64,000 bases of DNA from Streptomyces chrestomyceticus JCM 4735 (GTDB lineage: Bacteria > Actinomycetota > Actinomycetes > Streptomycetales > Streptomycetaceae). The notes below the pieces were generated by a model, which saw only the letters and a program-made list of their open reading frames with translations, made no database searches and had not been told where the DNA came from. The position numbers were made by a program, and so were the translations under genes. How positions within the stretch are numbered: the first letter of the stretch is position 1; each line of letters starts with the position of its first letter. Positions 1 to 8,773 of the stretch are shown piece after piece. Where the stretch lies: the NCBI RefSeq assembly GCF_003865135.1, contig NZ_BHZC01000001.1:7254001-7318000 (forward strand), in the 5' to 3' direction.

Positions 1-90
1 CAGCCGCTCGCCGTCCGGCACCGCGTGGTCCAGCGGCACGTCCAGGAAGTGGTCGGTCAGTACGACACCGGGCAGCCGGTCGGTCGTCAT
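1..90 (-). CDS. Alpha/beta hydrolase, N-terminal 30 codons only
   Basis: Only the first 30 codons lie in the window, read leftwards from an ATG whose complement is at 88-90; the rest is off the left edge. The visible start (MTTDRLPGVVLTDHF, then VPLDHAVPDGERL) resembles the N-terminus of Streptomyces alpha/beta hydrolases of the proline iminopeptidase type, where a short strand region precedes the hydrolase fold. The catalytic triad is not visible. It is divergent from the sigma-factor gene, with about 125 bp between the two starts. The family call rests on recall of similar N-termini and is tentative. Confidence 0.5.
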   Translation of the reverse strand, partial: MTTDRLPGVVLTDHFLDVPLDHAVPDGERL

Positions 91-215
91 GTGTGCTCCT
101 CGGTCTTCTCCGGCCCCGCACCCCTTCGGAGCCCCCCGGATCGTGCGGCACCCACCGGGCGCCGCGCAATTCGGCCGGACGGACGGCTACCGCGGAGGAG
201 GGCGGCAGGCTAGGA

Positions 216-827
216 ATGTCACCACACACTCACGAGGTGGTGCCGGTGGACGGGACAACCAGGTACCCGCCGCGCGACCGGGAGCTGCACCGGCGGCTGG
301 TGTACGGGGACGAAACCGCGCTGGGCGAGGCGTACGACGCCTACAGCGCGCTGGTCAGGACGGTGGCCCGGCGGGTGACGGGCAGTACGGCGGTCGCCGG
401 CGAGGTGACACAGCGCGTCTTCATCGATCTGTGGACCTGCCCGTACGCCTTCGAGCCCGGCCAGGGGTCGCTGCGCGCCTGGCTGAGCATCCGGGGCCAC
501 CACGGCGCGGTGGCCCGGATGCGGGAGACGGAGGCGGAGCGCGCGGCGTGCGGTACGGAACGGGAGGAAGGGGCGCCCGAGCCTGTCGAGGAGGCGCGGG
601 TGGCGCTGCACACCGCGCTCACCGAACTGCCCCTGCCGGAACGCGAGGCCCTGCACCTGGCATGCTTCGCCGGGCGTACGTACCGGCAGGTCGCGGTGGA
701 ACTGGGCATCGCGGAGACGGCGGCCACCGCCCGGCTGCGGAACGCCCTGAGCAGTCTGGCCGACCGGCTCGCCGGGCCGTCGGCCGGTCCCGGCAGCCCG
801 GCCGACGAGGCACGGGACGAGTGCTGA
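216..827 (+). CDS. ECF-type RNA polymerase sigma factor (203 aa)
   Basis: Small sigma-70 family protein of ECF size. Residues around 18-75 resemble region 2 (LHRRLVYGDETALGEAY, then a helical segment ending in FIDLW). Residues around 135-185 match region 4 (LPLPEREALHLACFAG, then TYRQVAVELGI, a helix-turn-helix for -35 recognition). The ATG at 216 was chosen because an upstream extension to 93 is low-complexity and would overlap the divergent promoter; GGAGGAGGG lies 14-20 bases before it. The next gene, 100 bp downstream, carries a zinc-finger anti-sigma motif, so the two likely form a sigma/anti-sigma pair. The signal sensed is unknown. Confidence 0.85.
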   Translation: MSPHTHEVVPVDGTTRYPPRDRELHRRLVYGDETALGEAYDAYSALVRTVARRVTGSTAVAGEVTQRVFIDLWTCPYAFEPGQGSLRAWLSIRGHHGAVARMRETEAERAACGTEREEGAPEPVEEARVALHTALTELPLPEREALHLACFAGRTYRQVAVELGIAETAATARLRNALSSLADRLAGPSAGPGSPADEARDEC

Positions 828-927
828 CCCGGGCTCCGAATGCCGGGCGGCGGCCGCGGGCAGCAAGGGAAGCGACAGGCGGGCGCGCGGCCCGGCCGGG
901 CGGCGGAACAGCGGAAAGGGGCGTGTG

Positions 928-2244
928 ATGGGCGCGGGAGGCAGGAGCGGCCGGGGTGGCCGGGGCGGCGCGGGTGGTTCGGGCGGTCCGGGAGGTACCG
1001 GCGGGCCGGGGGACGCGGGCGGGACGGGCGGTACGGGTGGGAGGAGCGGCGGGCCGGGGGAGCCGGACGACCCCGCCGGCCTCGGTGAGCCCGGCGGAGC
1101 GGACGGCCCGTCCGCGGTGCACGAGGAGATCAGCGCGCTGCTCGCGGCCTGGGCGCTCGGCGCCGACATGCCGGGCGACGACGCGCGGGTCCGCGGCCAC
1201 CTGCACGACTGCGCCCCCTGCGCGGCCGAAGCGCGGCGGCTGCGGGAGACCGCACGGCTGCTGGACGAACCGGCACCCGGCGGGACGGGCCGCGGCGCCG
1301 GGCGCAAGGCGAACGCGGGCCTGGCGCGCGGACGGCTGATGGCCGCGGCCCGCGCCGCGCGGCCCGGCCAGGTCCCGCCGGCCGTGCACGCCGCTCCGTA
1401 CGCGGGCGCGGTGGCCTGCCTGGACGCGCTGCTGCGGGAACTGGACCAGGCACCGGAACGCTGGGGCACCCCGGTCGTGCACGACTGGGACGTCCAGGGC
1501 ACCGTCGCCCACCTGGTCGCGGCCGACGAGGTGCTGGCCGAACGGCTCGGCCTGGCGCCGGTGACGGAGGCGGGCACGGGCCTGGGGCCGGTGCCGGGGG
1601 CGCGGCCACCCGAGGGATACGGGCCGGAGGCCGGTACGGACCCCGACGCGCTGTCCGCCGGACGGGCGGCCGGTGCGCGCGCCCCCTGGGAGGTGCGCTG
1701 GGCGGCCCGTACGCACGAGGTGGTGACGTACGAACACACCCGGCCGCCCGCCGAGACCCGGGAGGCGTGGCGGACCCAGGCACACGGGCTGCTCGCGCTG
1801 CCCGAGGCGGGCGACGAGCAGCTCGCCGCCATGGCCACGACGCTGATGGGGCTGCGGCTGCCGGTCGCCGACCACTACGTGATCCGCGCCTTCGAGACCT
1901 GGGTGCACACCCGGGACATCGGGCGGGCGCTGGGCCGTACCGTGCCGCCGCCGCTGCCGGAGCACCTCCAGCGCTTCCTGGGGCTGGCGGTACGCGTCCT
2001 GGACCTGGCGCTGGGACCGGACGCGCAGCCGGTGCTGCTGTCGGTGGAGGGTGAGGCGGGCGGCGACTGGGTGCTCGGCTCGGACGCCGAGCCGATCGCC
2101 GCCGAACTGGTCCTGGAGGCCACCGACTTCCTCCTGCTCATCGGCGGCCGGCAGGACGTGGACGAGATCGCGCGCGGCCAGGCGGGCGACGCGGCCGCCT
2201 CGCAGCGGCTGCTGGAGACGGCCACGTCGCTGGCCTGGCTCTGA
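928..2244 (+). CDS. Zinc-finger anti-sigma factor fused to a mycothiol-type DinB/maleylpyruvate isomerase domain (438 aa)
   Basis: Residues 2-60 are a Gly-rich low-complexity tail made of GGxGG-like repeats. Residues 65-110 hold an anti-sigma zinc finger with H91-x3-C95-x2-C98, the ZAS signature. From about 163 onward the protein resembles the mycothiol-dependent maleylpyruvate isomerase N-terminal (DinB-like) fold, with VHDWDVQGTVAHLV and, later, DHYVIRAFETWVHTRDIGRALG. It follows the ECF sigma gene and probably binds that sigma factor. The ATG at 928 is preferred over GTG 925 because GAAAGGG at 914-920 is better spaced. Whether the enzyme domain is catalytic or only a sensor is unknown. Confidence 0.75.
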   Translation: MGAGGRSGRGGRGGAGGSGGPGGTGGPGDAGGTGGTGGRSGGPGEPDDPAGLGEPGGADGPSAVHEEISALLAAWALGADMPGDDARVRGHLHDCAPCAAEARRLRETARLLDEPAPGGTGRGAGRKANAGLARGRLMAAARAARPGQVPPAVHAAPYAGAVACLDALLRELDQAPERWGTPVVHDWDVQGTVAHLVAADEVLAERLGLAPVTEAGTGLGPVPGARPPEGYGPEAGTDPDALSAGRAAGARAPWEVRWAARTHEVVTYEHTRPPAETREAWRTQAHGLLALPEAGDEQLAAMATTLMGLRLPVADHYVIRAFETWVHTRDIGRALGRTVPPPLPEHLQRFLGLAVRVLDLALGPDAQPVLLSVEGEAGGDWVLGSDAEPIAAELVLEATDFLLLIGGRQDVDEIARGQAGDAAASQRLLETATSLAWL

Positions 2245-2247
2245 AGC

Positions 2248-2287
2248 GCGGGCAGGGCCCCGGTCACCCGACCGGGGCCCTGCCCGC
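2248..2287. terminator. Bidirectional hairpin terminator between the anti-sigma gene and ectD
   Basis: Perfect 17-bp inverted repeat (arms 2248-2264 and 2271-2287, 6-nt loop CACCCG) starting 3 bases after the anti-sigma stop codon and 43 bases from the ectD stop. It lies between convergent genes and can serve both strands. There is no U-tract, as is usual in Streptomyces. Confidence 0.85.
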
Positions 2288-2330
2288 ACGCTGTGCCGTG
2301 GTGCCCCGCCGGCACCGTACGGCGCGGGAG

Positions 2331-3230
2331 TTACTTCACCGGGGTGAAGTCACGTGCGCCGATGTACTCCGGGCGCCGGACCGGCGCCGCGAAGGGCTCC
2401 ACCGCGGTGTTCTCCACGCTGTTGAACACGATGAAGACGTTGCTGCGCGGGTACGGCGTGATGTTGTCGCCGGAACCGTGCATGCAGTTGCAGTCGAACC
2501 AGGTGGCCGAACCGGCCTTGCCGGTGAACAGCTTGATGCCGTGCGCGTCGGCCAGCTTGGTCAGCGCCTCGTCCGAGGGCGTGCCCGCGTCCTGCATCTG
2601 CAGCGACTTCTTGTAGTTGTCCCGCGGCGTCGCACCGGCGCACCCGAGGAAGTGCCGGTGCGAACCCGGCATGATCATCAGGCCGCCGTTGGTGTCGTAG
2701 TTCTCCGTCAGCGCGATCGAGACCGACACGGTCCGCATGTTCGGCAGGCCGTCCTCGGCGTGCCAGGTCTCGAAGTCGGAGTGCCAGTAGAACCCGGAGG
2801 CGCCGAAGCCCGGCTTGACGTTGATCCTCGACTGATGGACGTACACGTCCGAGCCCAGGATCTGCCGGGCGCGTCCCACCACGCGCGGGTCGGAGACCAG
2901 CTTGGCGAACACCTCGCTGATCTTGTGCACCTCGAAGACGGACCGGATCTCCTGGGACTTCGGCTCGACGATGGAGCGGTCGTCCGCCCGCATCGCCGGG
3001 TCGTTGACCAGCCGGTCCAGTTCGGCGCGGTACACCGCGACCTCTTCCGCCGTCAGCAGTTCCCCGATGGCAAAGAAACCGTCGCGTTCGAAGTCGCTCA
3101 GCTCGGCCGGCTGGAAAGGCCCCTCCGTGCCGGGCTGCGACCACACCACCGGGTCCTGCCGCGGGGTCATCACCTCGGTGGTCCCCCGGGTCGGGTACAG
3201 GTCGGCGGTGCGCTCGGGTGCGGTGGTCAT
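2331..3230 (-). CDS. ectD: Ectoine hydroxylase (299 aa)
   Basis: Fe(II)/2-oxoglutarate-dependent dioxygenase converting ectoine to 5-hydroxyectoine, a cytoplasmic compatible solute. The EctD signature is clear: SRINVKPGFGASGF followed by YWHSDFETWHAEDG. The predicted iron ligands are H150, D152 and H251 (CMHGSGDN). Length is normal for EctD. It is the last gene of ectABCD, 93 bp after ectC, so the strain should make hydroxyectoine as well as ectoine. Expression is expected to follow the operon promoter upstream of ectA. Confidence 0.97.
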   Translation of the reverse strand: MTTAPERTADLYPTRGTTEVMTPRQDPVVWSQPGTEGPFQPAELSDFERDGFFAIGELLTAEEVAVYRAELDRLVNDPAMRADDRSIVEPKSQEIRSVFEVHKISEVFAKLVSDPRVVGRARQILGSDVYVHQSRINVKPGFGASGFYWHSDFETWHAEDGLPNMRTVSVSIALTENYDTNGGLMIMPGSHRHFLGCAGATPRDNYKKSLQMQDAGTPSDEALTKLADAHGIKLFTGKAGSATWFDCNCMHGSGDNITPYPRSNVFIVFNSVENTAVEPFAAPVRRPEYIGARDFTPVK

Positions 3231-3323
3231 GGTGTTGCCTTCCTCTCCTCTCGTACGTGCTTTCCTTCTCGCGCCTTGCTCAACTGCCGGACGGGGCAGG
3301 GGGTGCGCCGAGAGTCCGCGGTG

Positions 3324-3737
3324 TTACGCCGACGGCTCCGGCTCGGGCTCGGTGAGCAGCGGGTACACGCCGTTCTCGTCGTGGTCCTCGCGGCCCGTCA
3401 CCGGCGGGTTGAAGACACACACGCAGCGGAAGTCCTCCTTGATCCGCATGGTGTGCTTCTCGTGCCCGTCGAGCAGGTACATCGTGCCCGGGGTGATGGT
3501 GTGCTTCTCACCGGTCTCGTCGTTGGTGAGCTCGGCCTCGCCCTCCACGCACAGCACGGCCTCGATGTGGTTGGCGTACCACATCGACGTCTCGGTGCCC
3601 GCGTACAGGATGGTCTCGTGCAGCGAGAAGCCGACGCGCTCCTTGGCGAGGATGATGCGCTTGCTCTCCCAGGTGCCCGACTTGGCCTTGACGTGGCGGT
3701 CGGTGCCTTCGATGTCCTTGAAGGATCGGACGATCAC
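3324..3737 (-). CDS. ectC: L-ectoine synthase (137 aa)
   Basis: Cyclises N-gamma-acetyl-L-2,4-diaminobutyrate to ectoine with loss of water. A single cupin barrel fills the whole protein: [18 protein letters not shown] at the N-terminus, W53-Y54 and [14 protein letters not shown] (E59) in the metal/substrate region, and [11 protein letters not shown] with H92 and H95. The C-terminal tail is acidic (EPEPEPSA). Length is standard for the family. It lies between ectB and ectD on the same strand with short spacers, so it is co-transcribed. Confidence 0.97.
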   Translation of the reverse strand: MIVRSFKDIEGTDRHVKAKSGTWESKRIILAKERVGFSLHETILYAGTETSMWYANHIEAVLCVEGEAELTNDETGEKHTITPGTMYLLDGHEKHTMRIKEDFRCVCVFNPPVTGREDHDENGVYPLLTEPEPEPSA

Positions 3738-3793
3738 GGTGTTCTCGTACCTTTCTGTGGTGCGGACAAGGAGTGGTGCGGTTCCGGGTGCGC

Positions 3794-5065
3794 TCAGGCG
3801 GCGCAGTCGCGGACCGCGCGGGCGAGGATGCGCAGACCCTCGTCCAGCTCCTCGGGGGTGGTCGTCAGCGCCGGCAGCAGCTTGACGACCTCACTCTCCG
3901 GGCCGGAGGTCTCGATGAGCAGACCCAGCTCGAAGGCGCGCTTGGCGATCTTGTTGGCGAGCGGCTTGTCGGAGCACTCCAGGCCCCAGACCATGCCGCG
4001 GCCGCGGTACTCGGCGATGGAGGCCGGGTGCTCCTCGACGATGGCGCGCAGGTGCGACTCGATGATCTCGCCGCGGGCCAGCGTCTGCTTCTCCATCTGG
4101 CCGTCGGCCCAGTACGTGTCCAGGGCCGCCGCGGCGGTGACGAAGGCGGGGTTGTTGCCGCGGAAGGTGCCGTTGTGCTCGCCCGGCTCCCAGATGTCCA
4201 GCTCCGGCTTGAACAGGGTGAGCGCGAGCGGCAGGCCGTAGCCGCTGATGGACTTCGAGACGGTGACGATGTCCGGCACGATGCCCGCCTCCTCGAAGGA
4301 GAAGAACGCGCCGGTACGGCCGCAGCCCATCTGGATGTCGTCGACGATCAGCAGCATGTCGCGGCGCTTGCACAGCTCGGACAGTGCGCGCAGCCACTCG
4401 GCGCGGGCGACGTTGATGCCGCCCTCGCCCTGGACCGTCTCGACGATCACGGCGGCCGGGGTGTTCAGGCCGGAACCGCTGTCCTCCAGCAGGCGCTCGA
4501 ACCAGAGGAAGTCCGGGTAGGTGCCGTCGAGGTAGTTGTCGAACGGCATCGGGGTGCCGTGCACGAGCGGGATGCCGGCACCGGCGCGCTTGAAGGCGTT
4601 GCCGGTGACCGCTAGGGCGCCCAGCGACATGCCGTGGAAGGCGTTGGTGAAGGAGACGATCGACTCGCGGCCCTTGACCTTACGGGCCAGCTTGAGCGCG
4701 GCCTCCACGGCGTTGGCGCCCGTCGGGCCGGGGAACATGACCTTGTAGGGCAGGTCGCGCGGGCGCAGGATGGTGTTCTGGAAGGTCTCCAGGAACGCAC
4801 GCTTGGCCGTGGTGGACATGTCCAGGCCGTGGGTGACGCCGTCCCGCTCGATGTAGTCGATCAGGGCGCGTTTGAGTACGGGGTTGTTGTGCCCGTAGTT
4901 GAGCGACCCGGCGCCGGCGAAGAAGTCGAGGTAGGTGTGGCCGTCCTCGTCGTACATGTGGCTGCCCTGCGCGCGGTCGAAGACCGTGGGCCATCCGCGG
5001 CAGTAGCTGCGCACCTCGGACTCCACGGTCTCGAAGACGCTCAGGTCGGGCTGGGTGATGGTCAC
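3794..5065 (-). CDS. ectB: Diaminobutyrate--2-oxoglutarate transaminase (423 aa)
   Basis: PLP-dependent class III aminotransferase making L-2,4-diaminobutyrate from aspartate semialdehyde and glutamate, the first ectoine-specific step. Visible features are [16 protein letters not shown] (cofactor phosphate region), the PLP-ring aspartate in [12 protein letters not shown], and the Schiff-base lysine K271 in [14 protein letters not shown]. The GTG start (complement at 5063-5065) was chosen because AGGAG precedes it at good spacing and [12 protein letters not shown] is the usual EctB start; the ATG five bases upstream runs straight into a stop. It lies 65 bp after ectA. Confidence 0.96.
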   Translation of the reverse strand: MTITQPDLSVFETVESEVRSYCRGWPTVFDRAQGSHMYDEDGHTYLDFFAGAGSLNYGHNNPVLKRALIDYIERDGVTHGLDMSTTAKRAFLETFQNTILRPRDLPYKVMFPGPTGANAVEAALKLARKVKGRESIVSFTNAFHGMSLGALAVTGNAFKRAGAGIPLVHGTPMPFDNYLDGTYPDFLWFERLLEDSGSGLNTPAAVIVETVQGEGGINVARAEWLRALSELCKRRDMLLIVDDIQMGCGRTGAFFSFEEAGIVPDIVTVSKSISGYGLPLALTLFKPELDIWEPGEHNGTFRGNNPAFVTAAAALDTYWADGQMEKQTLARGEIIESHLRAIVEEHPASIAEYRGRGMVWGLECSDKPLANKIAKRAFELGLLIETSGPESEVVKLLPALTTTPEELDEGLRILARAVRDCAA

Positions 5066-5130
5066 AGCATGCTCCTGGGAGATGAGTGGCGTGAGCGGGG
5101 AGAAGTCTGCGGGGGCTGCGAAAGGGGCGG

Positions 5131-5697
5131 TCAGGGGCGGTGCCCGGCAGGGGGACCGAGCGGGCCGATGCGGTGGAGCACCTCGGCGTCGTGCCCCGGC
5201 TCCGGGAAGTGCCCGGCGTCGAGGAGGACTTCGCGGGCCAGCGGCGCCCCGTGGCGCTCGGCGAACGAGGCGAAGAGACGGTTGGACGCCGCGTTGTCCT
5301 CGGTGATCGTGGTCTCGATGCGACGCACGCCCTGGTCCTCGGCGACGCGGTCGACCAGGCCGTCCAGAAGGGCGGCGGCCAGTCCGCGGCCACGGTGCGC
5401 CTCGTCGACGGCGACCTGCCAGACGAAGAGCGTGTCCGGGGACTCGGGGCGGAGGTAGCCGGTGATGAAGGCGGCCGGCTCGCCCTCGCCGTCGCGGGCG
5501 ACGGCGGAGGTGGCGGCGAAGTCGCGACACCACAGCAGGTAGCTGTAGGAGGAGTTCAGGTCCAGTGCCTTGGAGTCGCGGGCGATGCGCCAGATCGCGG
5601 CTCCGTCCTCCACGCGCGGTGTGTCGAGCTTGAAACCCTCCGGCATTTCTCTGATATCGCTTCGGGCACCTGCATGGTCTGCTTGTGCGGCGGTCAT
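5131..5697 (-). CDS. ectA: Diaminobutyrate acetyltransferase (188 aa)
   Basis: GNAT-fold enzyme that acetylates L-2,4-diaminobutyrate at the gamma nitrogen. The acetyl-CoA binding segment is WQVAVDEAHRGRGLAAALL, and the family signature SYSYLLWCRDF is present around residues 51-61. It is the first gene of the operon. No convincing Shine-Dalgarno precedes the ATG. A TAAATT hexamer (complement 5706-5711) ends about 8 bases before it, so a leaderless transcript is possible. A GlnR-type box lies about 170-205 bp upstream. Confidence 0.95.
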   Translation of the reverse strand: MTAAQADHAGARSDIREMPEGFKLDTPRVEDGAAIWRIARDSKALDLNSSYSYLLWCRDFAATSAVARDGEGEPAAFITGYLRPESPDTLFVWQVAVDEAHRGRGLAAALLDGLVDRVAEDQGVRRIETTITEDNAASNRLFASFAERHGAPLAREVLLDAGHFPEPGHDAEVLHRIGPLGPPAGHRP

Positions 5698-6137
5698 GCG
5701 AATTCAATTTACCCAGGGAAAAAGGAAAATGCATCGCGGGGAGGGGTTACGTGGGAAGGGGGTCCTGTGTTATCGCGCGGGGGCGCACGAGCGCGCGAAA
5801 CGACTGCGCGATGTACGGGTTTGCCCGGAAAATACGGGGTGAAGCGGACATGGTGTGGGGTCGGTCACAGCTCCGTAATGTCCTGGTGACCCGACGGAAT
5901 TACCTGCTCCGGCGCTAGCGAAATCTTGGCGTTTGAGCTGCGAAAAAGCGGGCAGAAGAATACGGGAAGCTGCGCACTGGAGAATTGGAAATTCGCCGGT
6001 AAAAGGTGTACCGCAAGAAAAGCCCGGGTGTCCACGGTGTTTCTGTGGAACAAGTCACCGAAGGGGACCGCGGTGCATCGCGGCCGGTGTCCTGGACCCC
6101 GTGCCGCGCGCCTCCCCGCGCGTCATACAGTGCGGCC
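5698..6137. other. Divergent intergenic region between ectA and the amidohydrolase gene
   Basis: 440 bp without a convincing gene, and noticeably more AT-rich than its surroundings. It holds the ect promoter region, including the GlnR-type box at 5864-5901. Short open frames on both strands have no recognisable product and poor translation signals. The amidohydrolase promoter should lie in the right half, but no clear hexamers were identified. Confidence 0.6.
5864..5901. promoter_or_regulatory. GlnR-type operator upstream of ectABCD
   Basis: Four 5-mers with exact 6-nt spacers read on the plus strand: GTCAC-N6-GTAAT-N6-GTGAC-N6-GAATT. This fits the GlnR a1-b1-a2-b2 pattern (gTnAc-n6-GaAAc repeated). 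GlnR control of ectABCD has been reported in S. coelicolor, as I recall, which supports the reading. It lies 167-204 bp upstream of the ectA start codon. The match is by eye, not scored. Confidence 0.7.
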
Positions 6138-7229
6138 ATGAGCGAGAGCGTGGTGCTGCACATCAAGGGCAGGGTCCTGACCGGGCCGGACGACGTGCGC
6201 GACGAACTCTGGGTCGTCGACGGCCGGGTGACCTACGAACGGCCGACGGGCGCGCGGGAGGTGACGACCGTTCAGGGCTGGGCGCTGCCCGGCCTGGTCG
6301 ACGCCCACTGCCACGTCGGACTCGACGCCCACGGGCCGGTGGACGAGGCGACCAGCGAGAAGCAGGCGCTGACCGAACGGGAGGCGGGCACGCTGCTGCT
6401 CAGGGACGCCGGCTCGCCGTCCGACACCCGCTGGATCGACGACCGCGAGGACCTGCCGCGGATCATCAGGGCGGGCCGTCACATCGCCCGCACCCGCCGC
6501 TACATCCGCAACTACGCCCACGAGATCGAGCCGGAGGACCTGGTCGCGTACGTCGCGCGGGAGGCCCGGCGCGGTGACGGCTGGGTCAAGCTGGTCGGCG
6601 ACTGGATCGACCGCGAGACCGGCGACCTGTCGGCCTGCTGGCCGCGCGGCGCCGTCGAGGCGGCCATCGCCGAGGCGCACCGCCTCGGCGCCCGGGTCAC
6701 CGCTCACTGCTTCGCCGAGGAGACCCTCGCCCCGCTGGTCGAGGCGGGCATCGACTGCATCGAACACGCCACCGGCCTCACCGAGGAGACGATTCCGCTG
6801 TTCGCGGAGCGTGGCGTAGCGATCGTCCCCACCCTCGTCAACATCGCCACCTTCCCGACCCTGGCGGCCGGTGGTGAGAAGAAGTTCCCCGCCTGGGCGA
6901 GCCACATGCGGAGCCTGCACGAGCGGCGCTACGACACCGTACGCGCGGCGTACGACGCGGGGGTGCCCATCTTCGCCGGCACCGACGCGGGCGGTTCGCT
7001 CGCCCACGGCCTGATCGCACAGGAAGTGGCCGAACTGACCAAGGCCGGCATCCCCCCGGTGGACGCGCTCGCGGCGACGACGTGGGGTGCGCGGCGGTGG
7101 CTGGGACGTCCGGGCCTGGAGGAGGGCGCCCCGGCGGACCTCGTCGTCTACGACGGGGATCCGCGCGCGGACGTACGGGTGCTGGGGGCGCCGCGGCGGG
7201 TGGTGTTGCGGGGGCGTGTGGTGGGGTGA
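6138..7229 (+). CDS. Amidohydrolase family metal-dependent hydrolase (363 aa)
   Basis: TIM-barrel amidohydrolase. The metal-binding HxH motif is in GLVDAHCHVGLD, followed by WVKLVGDWID, a further His in VTAHCFAEE, EHATGLTEE, and the catalytic Asp in IFAGTDAGGSLAHG. The C-terminal segment GAPADLVVYDGDP is typical of imidazolonepropionase-like and other cytosolic amidohydrolases. No signal peptide is present. The ATG at 6138 starts the protein with MSESVVLHIKGRVLTGP, the usual N-terminal beta sandwich. The substrate cannot be read from sequence. It stands alone: divergent from ectA and followed by a repeat cluster. Confidence 0.85.
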   Translation: MSESVVLHIKGRVLTGPDDVRDELWVVDGRVTYERPTGAREVTTVQGWALPGLVDAHCHVGLDAHGPVDEATSEKQALTEREAGTLLLRDAGSPSDTRWIDDREDLPRIIRAGRHIARTRRYIRNYAHEIEPEDLVAYVAREARRGDGWVKLVGDWIDRETGDLSACWPRGAVEAAIAEAHRLGARVTAHCFAEETLAPLVEAGIDCIEHATGLTEETIPLFAERGVAIVPTLVNIATFPTLAAGGEKKFPAWASHMRSLHERRYDTVRAAYDAGVPIFAGTDAGGSLAHGLIAQEVAELTKAGIPPVDALAATTWGARRWLGRPGLEEGAPADLVVYDGDPRADVRVLGAPRRVVLRGRVVG

Positions 7230-7256
7230 CCCGCTTGCGGGTCGGCTTCCCGGCCG

Positions 7257-7704
7257 GGTGGTGCGGGCCCGGGCCCTACAGACTTCGTCCTACGGTCCCG
7301 CACCCTCCTGTACGTGTCAGGCTGACACGTACGGGGTGGGGGGACGCCTGCCCCCACCGGCCGTCGATCGCCGTACGACGGAAGGGGGCGGGCTGGAGGA
7401 CGAAGTCTGGAAGCCCGGTCCCGTAGACGGGTGCAGCGGGCGGCACCCGGTGCTGCCTGCCAGTCGGCCACGGAGGTTGGCCGCCGTCGGGCGCCGAAAC
7501 TTCGTCGGGCTGCTGGCAGGTCGACGGTGGTGCGGGCCCGGGCCCTCCAGACTTCGTCCTACGGTCCCGCACCCTCCTGTACGTGTTCGGCTGTCGCGGC
7601 GTGGGTGGGGGACGTCTGCCCCCACCGGCCGTCGGACGCCCTACGGCGGGAGGGGGCGGACCGCAGGGCGGAGTCCGGAGGGCTGGGCCCGTGTACGGGT
7701 GCGG
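7257..7704. repeat. Two ~180-bp non-coding units, each an imperfect inverted repeat
   Basis: A 61-bp block at 7257-7317 recurs at 7526-7586 with one mismatch. Similarity continues to about 7434 and 7704 (shared CTGCCCCCACCGGCCGTCG). Inside each unit the first half is mirrored by the second: CAGACTTCGTCC at 7279-7290 against GGACGAAGTCTG near 7396. So there are two inverted pairs of one motif. The cluster fills the space between convergent genes. It could be a terminator array or remnants of a small dispersed repeat; no transposase or coding frame is evident. Confidence 0.75.
7310..7332. terminator. 11-bp-arm palindrome inside the first repeat unit
   Basis: Arms GTACGTGTCAG (7310-7320) and CTGACACGTAC (7322-7332) are perfect around one central base. 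It lies 80 bp after the amidohydrolase stop. It could terminate the amidohydrolase transcript or be a protein-binding site; the second repeat unit keeps only the left arm. Confidence 0.45.
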
Positions 7705-7712
7705 GGTGGCGG

Positions 7713-8692
7713 TCAGCGTTCGCGGCGCGCGTTGCGGGCCATCCAGGCGGCCACCAGGGCGCCGGAGATGTTGTGCCATACGGAGAAGACGGCCGCCGGG
7801 AGTGCTGCCGCGGGGCTGAAGTGGGCGGTGGCCAGGGAGGCGGCGAGGCCGGAGTTCTGCATGCCGACCTCGAAGGCCATCGCCCGGCCGGCCGGTTTGC
7901 CCAGCCGGGCCAGCCGGCCCGCCGCGTAGCCGAGGGCCAGGCCCAGGCCGTTGTGCAGGACGACCGCGAGGACGACCAGGGCCGCCGCGTCCTTGATGCG
8001 TGCGGCGCTGCCGGAGACCACGACCAGCACGATGGCCGCGATGGTCACGGCGGACAGCCACGGCAGCGTGCGCAGCGCGCGGTCGACCCAGCGGCCCGCG
8101 ACGAGCCGGACCAGCAGCCCGCCGAGCACAGGCAGCAGCACCGTCTTGAGGATGTCGGTCACCATCACCCCGGCGTCCACGTCCAGGAACTGACCGGCGA
8201 GGAGGAGAGTCAGCGGTGGGGTGATCAGGGGGGCCAGGACGGTGGAGACGGTGGCGACCGAGACGGAGAGGGCGACATCGCCGCGGGCCAGGTAGGTCAC
8301 GACGTTGGAGGCGGTGCCGCTGGGGGCGCAGCCGACGAGGATGACACCGGCCGCGAGCTGCGGGGGCAGGTGGAGGGTGGTGGCGATCAGCCAGCCCAGG
8401 CCGGGCATGATCACGTAGTGCGCGACCAGGCCCAGGCCCACCGCCCAGGGCCGCTTGGCGACCGCCGCGAAGTCCGGCGGCGTGAGCGTCAGCCCCATCG
8501 AGAACATCACGACGCCGAGCAGCCACGGGACCGCGGGCGCCCAGCCGGTGAACGGCGCGGGCCACAGCAGCCCGACCGCGCCCGCCGCGATCACCAGGAG
8601 GGGAAGACGGTGACGGCCCGCCGCGCCGCCCGGTCGGAGGCGGGCAGGTCGCCGGTGGGGGCGGGGTGCTGGCTGAGCTGTTCGGTGGGCAC
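7713..8692 (-). CDS. Bile acid:sodium symporter (BASS) family transporter, frameshifted near its N-terminus
   Basis: Membrane protein with about nine hydrophobic segments and BASS hallmarks: GVVMFSMGLTLTPPDF, VGCAPSGTASNVVTYLARGD, and FEVGMQNSGLAASLA near the C-terminus. The likely GTG start (complement 8690-8692) gives MPTEQLSQHPAP and runs to AVTVFP, then hits a stop. The rest (LLVIAAGAVGLLWPAP onward) is in another frame. One extra base in the 4-G run at 8600-8603 would join them into the normal sequence. Either the assembly dropped a base or the gene is inactive. Substrate unknown (bile acid-like anions or keto acids in the family). Confidence 0.8.
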
Positions 8693-8773
8693 GGCGGCAC
8701 CTTAGTGCCGGGCTGCGTGTACGGGGCAATGGGTTTCGGATGGTGGACGGGGAGGGGCGGGCTCGTTGTGGGG

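Noticed and set aside
93..215. N-terminal extension of the ECF sigma factor to an upstream start at 93
   Set aside because: The extra 41 residues are Pro/Arg-rich with no region-1 similarity and would overlap the divergent promoter.
219..1838. Long minus-strand frame opposite the sigma/anti-sigma genes
   Set aside because: Ser/Ala/Pro-rich with no domain; both plus-strand genes have recognisable domains and start signals.
5685..6141. Short frames of 60-90 aa in the ectA upstream region
   Set aside because: No start signals and no recognisable sequence; the region is AT-rich and carries regulatory sites.
7087..7712. Coding frames running through the repeat cluster
   Set aside because: They follow the inverted repeats in both orientations, lack ribosome-binding sites, and show no domain.
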